DNA of 64,000 bases from Sandaracinaceae bacterium (lineage in GTDB: Bacteria; Myxococcota_A; Polyangia; Polyangiales; Houyiibacteriaceae). This document shows, one piece after another, positions 26,372 through 35,405 of this stretch (its first letter is position 1; each line of letters begins with the position of its first letter). Made by a program: the position numbers and the translations under genes. Under the pieces are notes generated by a model. That model was given only the letters and a program-made list of their open reading frames with translations. It was not told the origin of the DNA and ran no database searches. The stretch lies in contig JACKEI010000003.1 of assembly GCA_020633075.1 (NCBI GenBank), positions 372,001 through 436,000 of the forward strand. Reading direction: 5' to 3'.

Positions 26372-28681
26372 TCACTCGACCACGAACTGTACGCGGCGGT
26401 TGCGCGCGCGGTTGGACGACGTGATGTTCGGGACCAAGGGGCGGGTCTGACCGTAGCCGACGGCGCGGAGGCGGTGTGCCTCGACTCCGTGCTGGACGAG
26501 CCAGGTGCGCACCGCGTCGGCCCGGCGCTGCGAGAGCTCGTCGTTGTGCTCACGTCCGCCGCGGTCGTCGGTGTGGCCCTGGATCTCGATGGAGGTCAGC
26601 TGCGGGTTGCGCAGGATGACGTCCGCGATCTCCTCCATGAGGTCGAAGCTCTGCTCCAGGATCTCGTCGCTGTCGGTCGCGAAGTTGATCTGCCGGCGGA
26701 TGACGATGGCGCGGGCGGTGACGCGCACGAGCGAGCGGCGCGGCCGCCGCAAGAGCGTGATCTCGGGGCGCGCCGTCTCACGGGCGACGACCTCGAACTG
26801 CGCGAGCTTGATCAGGTGTCCCTCGGCCTCGACGCGCGCGTCGTAGACACCCGGAGGGACGCTCTCGAGGCGGAAGGCCCCCGAGCCGTCGGTCACGAGC
26901 TGGTGCGAGGACGGCCCGCTCAGCTCCATGGTCGCGCCGCTCACGGGGCCGTCCTCGTCGACGACGCGGCCGTCCACGTTGCCGCGGCGGGGGAGGGCTT
27001 CGAGCTCGCAGCGGACCTCGACGCGCATGTCCTCGGTCGCTCCGGCAGCGGGCTCGGGGATGGTGGCCGAGCAGGTGCCCGGACGGTACTCGGGGTGCTC
27101 GAGGGCGAGCTCGATGCTGCCCGGATCGAAGAGGTAGGTGACGAAGCTGCCGTCGGCCCCGGCGAGCAGCGCGGTCTCGGTGCGGCCCGGGAAGCGGACG
27201 ATCGCACCCGAGATGGGCGTGTCGGTGCCCTGCTCCACGGCGACACCCGCGATGCGGCCGCGAGGCGGCGCACCGACCTGCACCTCACGCACCACCTCGA
27301 CCTCGCGGATCTCAGGGACCGGCAGGACCGTGTCGTAGGCGTAGCTGGCGGCGAAGAGGATGTTGTAGGGCTGCGTCGGCGCGAGCTCGCGCACGACCGT
27401 GTTGACGCCGGTGAGCCCGATGTCTGCGGCGACCGTGAGCGCCAGGCCGCGCACGGGCGGCAGCACGCGCACGCCGAGCGACAAGGTCATCGGGAAGGAG
27501 GACACCCCTTGGATGTCCAAGCAGCCGTCGTCTCCGGCCTCGGGCCTCCCCGGCCGAGTGGCGTCCGGAACGAACACGCAGTCGTACCCCTGGCGGTTGA
27601 CCGGGATGCGCCAGTTCCACTCCACCATGGGGTGAATGTAGAAGTCCTCGGCGGCGCGCAGGGGCGCTTCGAGGCCCAGCGACAGGTCCATGAAGTCGGT
27701 CCGGTTCACTTCGAGGGCGAAGCGCTCGGCAGCGGTCAGGAGGTGGCGGCGCTCGTCTTCGACCGGCAGCGGATCCGCGAGGCCCGCGTAGCGCTGACGC
27801 TCCGTGCTCTCGATCAGCTGCGAGGAGTTGTCCATCCAGTAGCGGGCGTTGAAGCGCACGATGAAGGGGATGGCGTGGTCGAGGCCCCGCAGGTCGGCCG
27901 TGAGGTTGGCCCGGATGCCCAGGCTGGTGCTGCGCAGCACCACGCCGATGTCGCCGACGTGGTTCAGCAGGTTGAGGTCCAGGTCTCCGCCCACCGCGAG
28001 AAAGGGCGTGACCCAGTGGAAGCCCTTGATGCCCAAGTGCGTGTCACCGAGCACCTGGATCAGGTTGGGGTCGCTCCCGCCGTTGGTGGTGGCGTAGCTC
28101 AGGATCGACGCGAAGACCTCGAGGTTCTGGTGCGCCGTCCAGCTGAGCGAGAGGGCGCCGCCGAAGCGCTGCGCCCCATCCCCGGCCGTGAGGAACCCGT
28201 TGCTGCGAAAGAACTCGCCGCCGAGCGCAACCCGGAACGTGCCCCGAGGGCCGCTGTCGGCACCGACGACGTGGATGCCGCCCGTGGGTCCGAGATAGGT
28301 GTTGTGGGCGCGGAACAGGCGCAGCCGGAGCTCGCGCTCGTCATCGGCCGCTTGACTCGCGCTGCGGGGGGCGGGCGCTGTGGCGGGGGCCTCTGCCGCC
28401 GGTACGGTCTCGACCGACGTGGTCCGGGCGGTAGGGGGCGCCTCGGTCCCGAACTCGTCGTCGAAGCCATCTACCGCTGCGGGGGGCGCGACGGGCGCCG
28501 GAGCGGGCGTTGCGCGCGGCGTGGGTGTCGGTGCAGGAGCTGGGGCGGGCGCCGGACGAGGCGGGCCGAACTCGTCGTCGAACTCGTCGCCGAAGTCGCC
28601 TTGGGCGTGTACGCGTGGCGTGACCACGCCGAGATGCGAGAGAGTGAGTAGAGAAAGTACGGCCAGGCGGGCGAATCGCAT
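26372..28681 (-). CDS. OmpA-family outer-membrane-associated protein with carboxypeptidase-regulatory domains
   Basis: A 769-residue exported protein. The signal peptide (MRFARLAVLSLLTLSHLGVVTPRVHA) is followed by an acidic then Pro/Ala-rich linker (about 30-100). Next is a beta-barrel-like region of about 300 residues. Two carboxypeptidase-regulatory-like (Ig-fold) domains follow (GRIAGVAVEQGTDTPISGAIV and GNVDGRVVDEDGPVSGATM). The C-terminal OmpA domain carries IEIQGHTDDRGGREHNDELSQRRADAVR and VGYGQTRP, the peptidoglycan-binding core. It should tether the outer membrane to peptidoglycan. It is the last complete gene of the minus-strand run and is separate from the protease genes by 45 bases. 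Confidence 0.9.
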   Translation of the reverse strand: MRFARLAVLSLLTLSHLGVVTPRVHAQGDFGDEFDDEFGPPRPAPAPAPAPTPTPRATPAPAPVAPPAAVDGFDDEFGTEAPPTARTTSVETVPAAEAPATAPAPRSASQAADDERELRLRLFRAHNTYLGPTGGIHVVGADSGPRGTFRVALGGEFFRSNGFLTAGDGAQRFGGALSLSWTAHQNLEVFASILSYATTNGGSDPNLIQVLGDTHLGIKGFHWVTPFLAVGGDLDLNLLNHVGDIGVVLRSTSLGIRANLTADLRGLDHAIPFIVRFNARYWMDNSSQLIESTERQRYAGLADPLPVEDERRHLLTAAERFALEVNRTDFMDLSLGLEAPLRAAEDFYIHPMVEWNWRIPVNRQGYDCVFVPDATRPGRPEAGDDGCLDIQGVSSFPMTLSLGVRVLPPVRGLALTVAADIGLTGVNTVVRELAPTQPYNILFAASYAYDTVLPVPEIREVEVVREVQVGAPPRGRIAGVAVEQGTDTPISGAIVRFPGRTETALLAGADGSFVTYLFDPGSIELALEHPEYRPGTCSATIPEPAAGATEDMRVEVRCELEALPRRGNVDGRVVDEDGPVSGATMELSGPSSHQLVTDGSGAFRLESVPPGVYDARVEAEGHLIKLAQFEVVARETARPEITLLRRPRRSLVRVTARAIVIRRQINFATDSDEILEQSFDLMEEIADVILRNPQLTSIEIQGHTDDRGGREHNDELSQRRADAVRTWLVQHGVEAHRLRAVGYGQTRPLVPNITSSNRARNRRVQFVVE

Positions 28682-28779
28682 GAAAGCTCCTGTCGACCTC
28701 CGATGAGGTCCCGCAGAAGCATGCCACGCCCGTCACGCAGAGATCCAATAAGCGCGACCGGAAGCGCGCGGGGCCGGAC

Positions 28780-29139
28780 TCAGCGAGCGGCGACGCGCAG
28801 GCTGACCGTGCCAGCCGGCGGAATCATCACCGTCCGCGGCGCCTGCGCGGACCCGCCCGCAGGGGTGAAGGTCGCCGTGTACTGCCCACCCGGGACGTTG
28901 TCGATGCGGCAGCTGCCGCCCGCCGTGGTGCACTGGAAGACTTGGCCGCCGGCGCGGGCCTGCAGCACGACCACGCCATCGACGGGCTGCCCCGCCTCCG
29001 ACCGCACTTCCACATTCACGAGCGCGTCGGCCAGTACGGATGCCGGGACGCCCACGAGAACGAAGGGAAGCGCGAGCACGAGCAGCGCCCTCAGGAAGGC
29101 CGGGGCGCGGCGTTTGGAGAGTCGATCTAGGGTGGGCAT
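28780..29139 (-). CDS. Small secreted carboxypeptidase-regulatory-like domain protein
   Basis: About 119 residues from the ATG at 29139; an upstream ATG at 29193 is possible but would add a poor N-terminus. Signal peptide: FLRALLVLALPFVLVGVPASVLA. The mature domain (VNVEVRSEAGQPVDGVVVLQARAGG, then GSCRIDNVPGGQYTATFTPAGG) is one Ig-like carboxypeptidase-regulatory/TTR-52-type fold with two Cys (QCTTAGGSC). It resembles the Ig-like domains of the neighbouring OmpA-family protein and is 98 bases upstream of it on the same strand, so a common transcript is likely. Function unknown. Confidence 0.75.
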   Translation of the reverse strand: MPTLDRLSKRRAPAFLRALLVLALPFVLVGVPASVLADALVNVEVRSEAGQPVDGVVVLQARAGGQVFQCTTAGGSCRIDNVPGGQYTATFTPAGGSAQAPRTVMIPPAGTVSLRVAAR

Positions 29140-29268
29140 GAGGCAGAAGTGAACTCCGGCGGATCGGACGTGGTCGCCAGCAGGTCGATTCAACGCTAGC
29201 GCACTTGCCGCACCACGTGAAGGCGCCTTTCTCGCATCGTCGGCCCGGGCTCGCTAGCTTCGGGGTCC

Positions 29269-31629
29269 ATGGACCGACTCGAGCGCCTGCTCCCCACCTT
29301 CTTTGCACTCGCTGCGGCAACCGCTCTGGGCTGCGGCGCAACGACCCCACCCGGACCCACGGAGCCCGCCACGTCGGGTGCCCCATCGTCGTCGGACCCG
29401 AGCGCTGCCGCGCCGTCCGCCGAGGATGCACAGGAGCAACCCGCCACGGCGCCCGTCGACGAGCGCGTCGCCAGGTCCGTGTTCGCGCTCGCCGAGCACC
29501 CCGAGCGCGCCGAGCGCTGGCGGGGCGCGACACGCGTGGTCGACTTGGGCGCCCCGGAAGGCGAGCAGTACACCTTGGGTGGCTGGACCTCTGGGCTGCA
29601 TGCGGCATCACTGGCCGAGGGGGCGCCGGACGTCGCCCTGGCGGGTGGCAACCGCGCCACGCTGAGCGTCCCCGTGGACCGCGCCGGGCCCGTCCGCGTC
29701 ACGGTCCGTGCGCGTGCCTTCCGTGGCGATCAGGTGCTGGCCGCGTGGGATGGGGAGAGCGTGCCCCTGCGGGTTCTACACGACACGTCGCCCGAGACCC
29801 TCACGAGGCTGCCGACCGATGGGTCGTTCGCGCGTCTGCGCATCGAGCTGCCCCAGGCCAGCGTCGGCGAGCACAGCCTGACGCTGCGTGTGCGCGGAGG
29901 CGCGGGCACGCATGCGGGGCAGAGCGCCAGCCTGGCGCTCGACTGGCTGCGCGTTGGCGACCCAGCTGACGCGTTTGCGGACGAGACGAGCGCGCCCGCG
30001 GGGCTCGCGGGGCTGGTGGGTGATCAGCCGGCGCTGCGCGTCGCACCGCGTGAGCGAGTGGGGTTCGCGCTGCACGTCCCCACAGGGGCGCGCCTGCGGG
30101 GTGTGCTCCGCGGTGGCGCGGTGGCGCTGACCGCGACCCGTGACGGCCGCGCGCCCGTGGAGCTCGGCACCTTGCAACCGGGCGCGTTCGACGTCGCCCT
30201 CGATCCACTCGCCGGAGAGCTCGCGCGCCTCGAGGTGGTCGCGCGCGAAGGCGCGTCCGAGCTCGTGCGTCCGAGCGTCATCGTGTTGGACCCCCCCCGC
30301 GCGGCCGGGGCGCAGGTCCGCCCGCCGCGCAACGTGCTGCTCTATCTCGTGGACACGCTGCGGGCCGATCACCTGAGCCCCTACAATCAGGGCACTCGCG
30401 TGCGCACGCCGGGGCTCGCCGCGTTCGTGCGGGACGCCGTCACGATGCGTCGTGCTCACGCGCAGGAGAACTGGACCAAGCCCAGCGTGGCCACCTTGCT
30501 CTCCTCGCTCATGCCCTGGGAACACACGGCCGTCGAAGACGCCTCGGTGGTCCCCGCCTCCGTGGCGCTGCTGCCGGAGCTGCTGCGCGAGCGCGGCTTC
30601 TTCACGGGTTCGTTCATCGCCAACGGCTACGTGTCGGACCGCTTCGGCTTCCAGCAAGGCTGGGACACCTACCGGAACTACATCCGCGAAGGGCGCCGCA
30701 CGCAGGCGGAGTTCGTCGCCGCCGACGTGCTCCAGTGGCTCGATGACCGCGAGGACACCCGCCCCTTCCTCCTCTACGTGCACACGATCGATCCGCACGT
30801 GCCATATCGCCGCCGGGAGGAGACGCTGTCGCTCTACGGAGACGTGCGCTACACGGGGCCTGCTGCGGTGGCGAACAACGCCGACCTGCTCGGGCGCGTG
30901 AAGCTCGGACGGGTCACGCTCGGGGCGCCCGACCGCGCGCACCTCGAGGCGCTCTACGACGGCGAGATCACGTACCACGACGTCCACTTCCAGGCGATCA
31001 TGGACGGCCTCGAGCGGCGTCACCTGGCGGACGACACGCTGGTCATCGTGACCTCCGACCACGGCGAGGAATTCTGGGATCACGGCTCAGTCGGGCACGG
31101 CCACAGCGTGTACGAGGAGCTCCTGCACGTCCCCATGTTCGTGCGCCACCCCGGTTTGCCCGCCGATCGCGGCGACGTACGCGAGGTCGGCGAGGACGTC
31201 GGGCTGGTCGACGTGCTCCCCACCATCTTTGATGCCCTCGGGCTCCCGGTCCCCGAGGGCGTGTCGGGCCGCTCGTTCCTCCCCGCGCTGCTGGGTCACG
31301 GAAGCAGCGCACCCGCCGCGACGGTCAGCGGCTTCATGGAGAATTGGCGGACGGTCACCGTCGGCGACCTCAAGCTCATCCTGCGTGCCAACGGGACGTA
31401 CCGTCTCTTCGACCTACGGAGCGACCCGCGCGAGGAGACAGACCTCGCCGAGCAGCGCCCGCTGGCGGTGCGCTACCTCCGCGGCCTGCTCGGGCTCCGT
31501 CTAGCGGACGCCGAGAGCGTCACCGTCGGGACGTCGCGGCGACGACCGAGCGCCCACCGGCCGGCGACGACCACCATCGACCCAGAGACCCGCGCGCAGC
31601 TGCGTGCGCTCGGGTACTTGGTCGACTGA
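29269..31629 (+). CDS. Sulfatase-fold lipoprotein with predicted Thr nucleophile
   Basis: A 786-residue protein with lipobox TALGC near residues 18-22, so probably a lipoprotein. About 320 N-terminal residues form beta-sandwich-like sequence. The catalytic sulfatase domain begins NVLLYLVDTLRADHLSPYN. The position normally filled by the formylglycine Cys or Ser is in QENWTKPSVATLL, where Thr403 is the likely nucleophile, as in LtaS- or EptA-like phosphotransferases. The metal-binding set continues with IDPHVPY, TSDHGEEFWDHGSVGHGHSVYEE. It may be a phosphodiesterase or phosphotransferase rather than a sulfate-ester hydrolase. It converges on the 31633 gene with a 3-base gap. Confidence 0.88.
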   Translation: MDRLERLLPTFFALAAATALGCGATTPPGPTEPATSGAPSSSDPSAAAPSAEDAQEQPATAPVDERVARSVFALAEHPERAERWRGATRVVDLGAPEGEQYTLGGWTSGLHAASLAEGAPDVALAGGNRATLSVPVDRAGPVRVTVRARAFRGDQVLAAWDGESVPLRVLHDTSPETLTRLPTDGSFARLRIELPQASVGEHSLTLRVRGGAGTHAGQSASLALDWLRVGDPADAFADETSAPAGLAGLVGDQPALRVAPRERVGFALHVPTGARLRGVLRGGAVALTATRDGRAPVELGTLQPGAFDVALDPLAGELARLEVVAREGASELVRPSVIVLDPPRAAGAQVRPPRNVLLYLVDTLRADHLSPYNQGTRVRTPGLAAFVRDAVTMRRAHAQENWTKPSVATLLSSLMPWEHTAVEDASVVPASVALLPELLRERGFFTGSFIANGYVSDRFGFQQGWDTYRNYIREGRRTQAEFVAADVLQWLDDREDTRPFLLYVHTIDPHVPYRRREETLSLYGDVRYTGPAAVANNADLLGRVKLGRVTLGAPDRAHLEALYDGEITYHDVHFQAIMDGLERRHLADDTLVIVTSDHGEEFWDHGSVGHGHSVYEELLHVPMFVRHPGLPADRGDVREVGEDVGLVDVLPTIFDALGLPVPEGVSGRSFLPALLGHGSSAPAATVSGFMENWRTVTVGDLKLILRANGTYRLFDLRSDPREETDLAEQRPLAVRYLRGLLGLRLADAESVTVGTSRRRPSAHRPATTTIDPETRAQLRALGYLVD

Positions 31630-31632
31630 GGC

Positions 31633-32760
31633 TCACTCCATGTCGACGTCGAGCTCGTCGTCGTCGACGCTGACCGCTTCGTCTTCGCCAGGGGGTTCGT
31701 CGTTGTAGTCGCCGTCCGAGACGTCTTCGACGTCGTCGGCGACGAAGGTCTCGGCGTGCTCGTTCACGGTAGCGCGCGCGCTCGGCAGGGCCTGCTGCAC
31801 GGGAGCGGGCGCCGAGCCCTCCGCGATGGGGTGCGGCGCTGGCGTGATGCGCTGGCTCGGATCCAGGTCCGGCCGTGGTGGTTCGTTCGGGATCGGGAGC
31901 GCCCCGGTGTACTGGAACGCGCCCGTGGCGGGCTCTGGATCCTGGCGGGGCGAGGGCTCGGGCCACCACGTCGCGGCGTGCACCGGGCGAGACAGGCCGA
32001 CGTCGACGAGGCGAGCCACCGTGAAGCCAGCGGGTGCCGCCGGGACGGTCGGGGGCGCCATCGCGCCATCGACCAGCACCGTCCCACCGCTCGTGGCGGG
32101 AGCGTCGTCATCATACGGGTCACCGTAGGGGTCGCTCGCGTCCTTCCGCGCGTCGTCCATGTCGTCCACGTCGTCGGCAGCACCGGTCGGCGCGACGAAT
32201 TCCTTCGTCGTGACGCTGAACGCCTCGGGCTCTACCTCAGCCGACACCGGAACGTCCTCGTCTTCCTCGGCGTCTGGCTCGGCCGGGCGCCCGCCGCTCG
32301 GCATCATCGCCGCCGCATGCGCGCTGAGGTCCGCGACAGCGGTCGACTCGTCCTGAAAGCCCCCCATGTCGGCTGCGTCACCCGAGACGTCCACTTGTTC
32401 GAAGCCCACGTCCTCTTCTTCGGGCAGGGCCGTCTCTCGGCTCTCCTCCTCACCGGCCATGAGGATGCGTGCGAACATGATCTCCGAGCGCGCGTCCAGC
32501 TGCAGCTCCGTGAGGACCACGTCGTAGCGGAACGCCGGATCTCGGTCTTCGCCGCCGTCCACCGCCGCCGCGACGACACCGTGGCCTTCGATGACGGCGC
32601 TTCCGTCTGCCAACAGGATGGCGAAGGGGATGGTCTCGCCGGTCTCGTAGTTGGTCGGTCCGTAGAGAATGACCCTGCCGTCTTCGACGCGGTCCGCGAG
32701 CCCTGCGGCGAGCTCGGACAGGTCTTGGAAGTGGGTGTGTACGGTGAGGGCTTCGCTCAT
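31633..32760 (-). CDS. Acidic protein of unknown function with a small N-terminal domain
   Basis: A 375-residue soluble protein. Residues 1-105 form a compact beta-rich domain (GRVILYGPTNYETGETIPFAILLADGSAVIEGHGVV, split here only for reading) that recalls PilZ-like barrels used by many myxobacterial regulators, but the PilZ RxxxR motif is not obvious. The rest is acidic and low complexity (EEEDVGFEQVDVSG, EDEDVPVSAEVEPEAF, DDVDDMDDARKDASD) with Pro-rich runs and an acidic C-terminus (VDDDELDVDME). It may be a scaffold or cytoplasmic docking protein. It overlaps none of its neighbours and is 25 bases after xseB on the same strand. Confidence 0.7.
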   Translation of the reverse strand: MSEALTVHTHFQDLSELAAGLADRVEDGRVILYGPTNYETGETIPFAILLADGSAVIEGHGVVAAAVDGGEDRDPAFRYDVVLTELQLDARSEIMFARILMAGEEESRETALPEEEDVGFEQVDVSGDAADMGGFQDESTAVADLSAHAAAMMPSGGRPAEPDAEEDEDVPVSAEVEPEAFSVTTKEFVAPTGAADDVDDMDDARKDASDPYGDPYDDDAPATSGGTVLVDGAMAPPTVPAAPAGFTVARLVDVGLSRPVHAATWWPEPSPRQDPEPATGAFQYTGALPIPNEPPRPDLDPSQRITPAPHPIAEGSAPAPVQQALPSARATVNEHAETFVADDVEDVSDGDYNDEPPGEDEAVSVDDDELDVDME

Positions 32761-32785
32761 CGGATCTCGGGCTCCTAGGGATGCG

Positions 32786-33076
32786 TCAGGGTGACGAAGA
32801 ATCGGGCGCGGCGGGGTCGCCTGCGAGCAGCGCGTCCACGCGCCGCTCGGCGTCTTCCAACCGCCGGCTACCTTCGCGTGACAGCTTCACGCCAAGCTCG
32901 AACGCGACGAGGGACTCCTCCAGCGAGAGCTCACCCTCTTCGAGGCGCGTGACGACGGTCTGCAGCTCCTCCATGACCGCCTCGAAGGTGGCGGCGCGCA
33001 GGGCGTCGCCCGACGCGAGGGCGTCCGACGCGGGGCTCTGGGCGTCCGTACGAGAGCGTTTGGTGGAGGGGGACAT
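32786..33076 (-). CDS. xseB: Exodeoxyribonuclease VII small subunit
   Basis: About 96 residues. It forms the rod-like XseA-XseB nuclease that degrades single-stranded DNA from both ends. The helix pair FEAVMEELQTVVTRLEEGELSLEESLVAFELGVKLSREGSRRLEDAERRV (read in two parts either side of the EEGELSLEES turn) is the family core: the turn sequence LEEGELSLEESL is diagnostic. The ATG at 33076 is chosen; an upstream start at 33121 gives an unlikely basic tail. The large subunit xseA is not in the window. Confidence 0.9.
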   Translation of the reverse strand: MSPSTKRSRTDAQSPASDALASGDALRAATFEAVMEELQTVVTRLEEGELSLEESLVAFELGVKLSREGSRRLEDAERRVDALLAGDPAAPDSSSP

Positions 33077-33127
33077 GGTCAGCGAGGCCCAAGGGTGCCG
33101 TAGCAAGTGCCCGGGGGTCAATGCCGT

Positions 33128-35200
33128 TCAGCGGTCCGCGAGGGGGGGCGTCGGCACCACCTCGACGTCGGCGGTGCCTGCGGCGAGCTCCGGTAGCAGC
33201 AGGAGACCGTCTGGGAAGGTCGTGACGCGCAGCGCGCGCCCCTCCCCGAGGCGCACCTCGACGACCAGGCCCTCGGGCTGAGGGTCCACGGGGCGCAGCT
33301 GAACGCGCAACACCTCGTCTCCGCTGACGGCGAAGGTCCGAGTGCCCCGTCCTGCGCGTCCCGCCCCGCGCAGCCACGCCGCCGCGAGCGGGTCTGTCTC
33401 GGTGCGCGCCAGGTTGCGCCCGTCGGCGGAGTGCTCGGGCTCCGCGAGCACCCAGATAGCGCGCGCCAGCGCTCGTCGCACCCAGGGGTCCCGCTCCGCT
33501 TCGAGGCGGCTCATGAGCGTCCGCGTCGCCAGCACGTCGCCGGTACGCGCGATGGACCACGCGGCCGTGGCCCGCGTGAGCGCCGAGCGTGACGTGAGGC
33601 GAGCGCGAGCCGCCCGCGCGAGCTCGCTGCGCAGCGAGGGAGACAGGGACCCGTAGCAGCCTGAGAGCAGCAGCAGGGCTGCGTCGCCCGTGGCGGTGGC
33701 CCGGAGGCGCGCGCGGAGTCCGTGCGCGTCGGTGGGGCAGGCGCCGCCCCCGGTCGCGTGCGCGTAGGCCAGCTCGCGGAAGACGTGGGCGCTCTCTTCG
33801 CGGCGGGCTGCGGCGAAGAGGGCCGGCCCCACCTGGGCGCTGCCTCGCGGGCCGAGCACCATGAGCGCGTGGGCAGCCTGAAGGCGCGTGATGGGCGCTG
33901 GCGCACGGAGCGCTGCGAGCAGCGGCGCTTCGACGCGGCCGTCCCCGGCGATGGCTCCGAGGAGCCACGCCCGCGTGCCGGGCTCGCGGGCCACTTCATC
34001 CATCGCTTCGCGGCGCTGCCCTCGCGGCAGCGTCTCCGCGAAGTGACGCAGCGCGATGGCCAGACCCGCGCGCGCGGACGAGGCGTGCTGGGGGTTCTCG
34101 CGGGCCAGGTGCAGCAACACCGCGACGCCCGCGCCACCGTCCAGCTCTGCGAGGGAGCTGATGGCCCTCTCGGCGCGCGTGCCCTCGTTCACGAGCCCGA
34201 AGAGCACGGGCACGACGAGGGGGTTGCGCCACGCGAGCGCGAGCTCTGCGGCCTGCTGCACCTCGGCCGGGTCGCTGGCGGCGACGCTGGCGGTCAGGGC
34301 CACCGCGCCCCGGGCAGGGTCGACCTGGAGCAGCGCCGCAAGCGCCTCCCGCGCGACATGGCCGTCCTCGGACCGCAAGTGAGGCTCTATCGCGTCGGCT
34401 CCCGCGCCCGCCCCCAAGGTCTTGAGCGCGCCGAGCGCGGCGCGCTGAATGCGGACGTCGACGGCCTCCGCGAGGACACGCAGCACGGTGTCTCGCGCGC
34501 GGGGGTCGGCGATGGCGCCCACGGCTTCCAGCAGTGCGATTCCCTCGGCGACCTGCCACGGCCCCTCGAGGGCTCGCAACAGCCCCGGGATGGCCTGGTG
34601 GGAGCCGGTGGCGCCGATAGCCCGAGCGATCTCAGCCCGACCATCGGTGGCGTCACGCAGCGCGCGCAGCAAGGCCGGCAGCGCCGCCAAGCCCGCGCGT
34701 GCGAGAGCGCTGCGCGTGTACTCCGCACGACCCCTCGTCCCGAGCTGGTCCACGAGGATGGTCGCCGCGCGGGGGGAGCCGGCCTCGGCGATGGCGGCGA
34801 TGGCGGAGATGATGCGCTCGGCGTCGCGGGCGCGGCTGGAGGCCAGCTCGGCCGTCAGCACGTCGAGCGCGTCGGGCTGGGCCAGGCGTCCGAGCGCCGT
34901 GATGATCGCCTCCCGGACCACGGGGTGACGCTCCTCCTCGAGCGCCCGCACCAGCCGAGCGTTGGCGGCTGCCAGGCGAGAGCGCACGGTCTCGCGGCCG
35001 AGCGCTTCGGCGGCCTGGGCGCGCTCTGCCACGGTGCTCGCCTCGAGAGGTTCGCCGTAGCGTGGGGCCCACCACGTGGGCTGTGCGCCAGCCCCGGTGG
35101 GGAAGGCGACCGGGACCGCGAGCATGCAAGCGGCACCGAGTGTCAGGCAGAAGACGCGGCGGTCGCACACGGGGGTGAGCCTGGGGGCATCGCGGAGCAC
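33128..35200 (-). CDS. Exported HEAT-repeat protein
   Basis: A GTG at 35200 gives about 690 residues and a plausible signal peptide (VFCLTLGAACMLAVPVAFPTGAGA). The body is an array of at least ten HEAT/PBS-lyase-type helical repeats (for example EERHPVVREAIITALGRLAQPDALDVL, GSPRAATILVDQLGT, SEDGHVAREALAALLQVDPARG, RDPWVRRALARAIWVLAEPEHSADG). The last 80 residues are beta-rich (RTFAVSGDEVLRVQLRPVDPQPEGL) and resemble a small carbohydrate- or ligand-binding module. HEAT arrays act as protein-docking scaffolds, here in the periplasm. The start further upstream (35323) would need an unusual N-terminus. It is divergent from the kinase gene at 35406. Confidence 0.82.
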   Translation of the reverse strand: MLRDAPRLTPVCDRRVFCLTLGAACMLAVPVAFPTGAGAQPTWWAPRYGEPLEASTVAERAQAAEALGRETVRSRLAAANARLVRALEEERHPVVREAIITALGRLAQPDALDVLTAELASSRARDAERIISAIAAIAEAGSPRAATILVDQLGTRGRAEYTRSALARAGLAALPALLRALRDATDGRAEIARAIGATGSHQAIPGLLRALEGPWQVAEGIALLEAVGAIADPRARDTVLRVLAEAVDVRIQRAALGALKTLGAGAGADAIEPHLRSEDGHVAREALAALLQVDPARGAVALTASVAASDPAEVQQAAELALAWRNPLVVPVLFGLVNEGTRAERAISSLAELDGGAGVAVLLHLARENPQHASSARAGLAIALRHFAETLPRGQRREAMDEVAREPGTRAWLLGAIAGDGRVEAPLLAALRAPAPITRLQAAHALMVLGPRGSAQVGPALFAAARREESAHVFRELAYAHATGGGACPTDAHGLRARLRATATGDAALLLLSGCYGSLSPSLRSELARAARARLTSRSALTRATAAWSIARTGDVLATRTLMSRLEAERDPWVRRALARAIWVLAEPEHSADGRNLARTETDPLAAAWLRGAGRAGRGTRTFAVSGDEVLRVQLRPVDPQPEGLVVEVRLGEGRALRVTTFPDGLLLLPELAAGTADVEVVPTPPLADR

Positions 35201-35328
35201 GCGGCATCGTACCGGCTCGAGGCGCTCCCGCCAACGCGTCTGTGGCAGGCCGACCGCCGGTCCCGACGAAACCGGCCGTGGCCCGGGCTGGCGGGGGGGC
35301 ACCTTTGCCCGGCGGAATCCCAATAACG

Positions 35329-35358
35329 TTGACTTCCTGGCTCTGCTCCCCGATCAAT
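35329..35358 (+). promoter_or_regulatory. Candidate promoter of the kinase-receptor operon
   Basis: TTGACT (35329-35334) with an 18-base spacer before ATCAAT (35353-35358, three of six consensus). It is the only -35-like box in the 205-base gap before the kinase; support is weak. Confidence 0.3.
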
Positions 35359-35405
35359 GACCCCAGCCCCACCCGTGATGGCATGGTGGTGGGCGGTGGA
35401 GACTC

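Noticed and set aside
35281..35405. Sigma-54 promoter before the kinase
   Set aside because: A TTTGC resembles a -12 box, but the matching -24 TGGCAC is absent; only a G-run is found at that distance.
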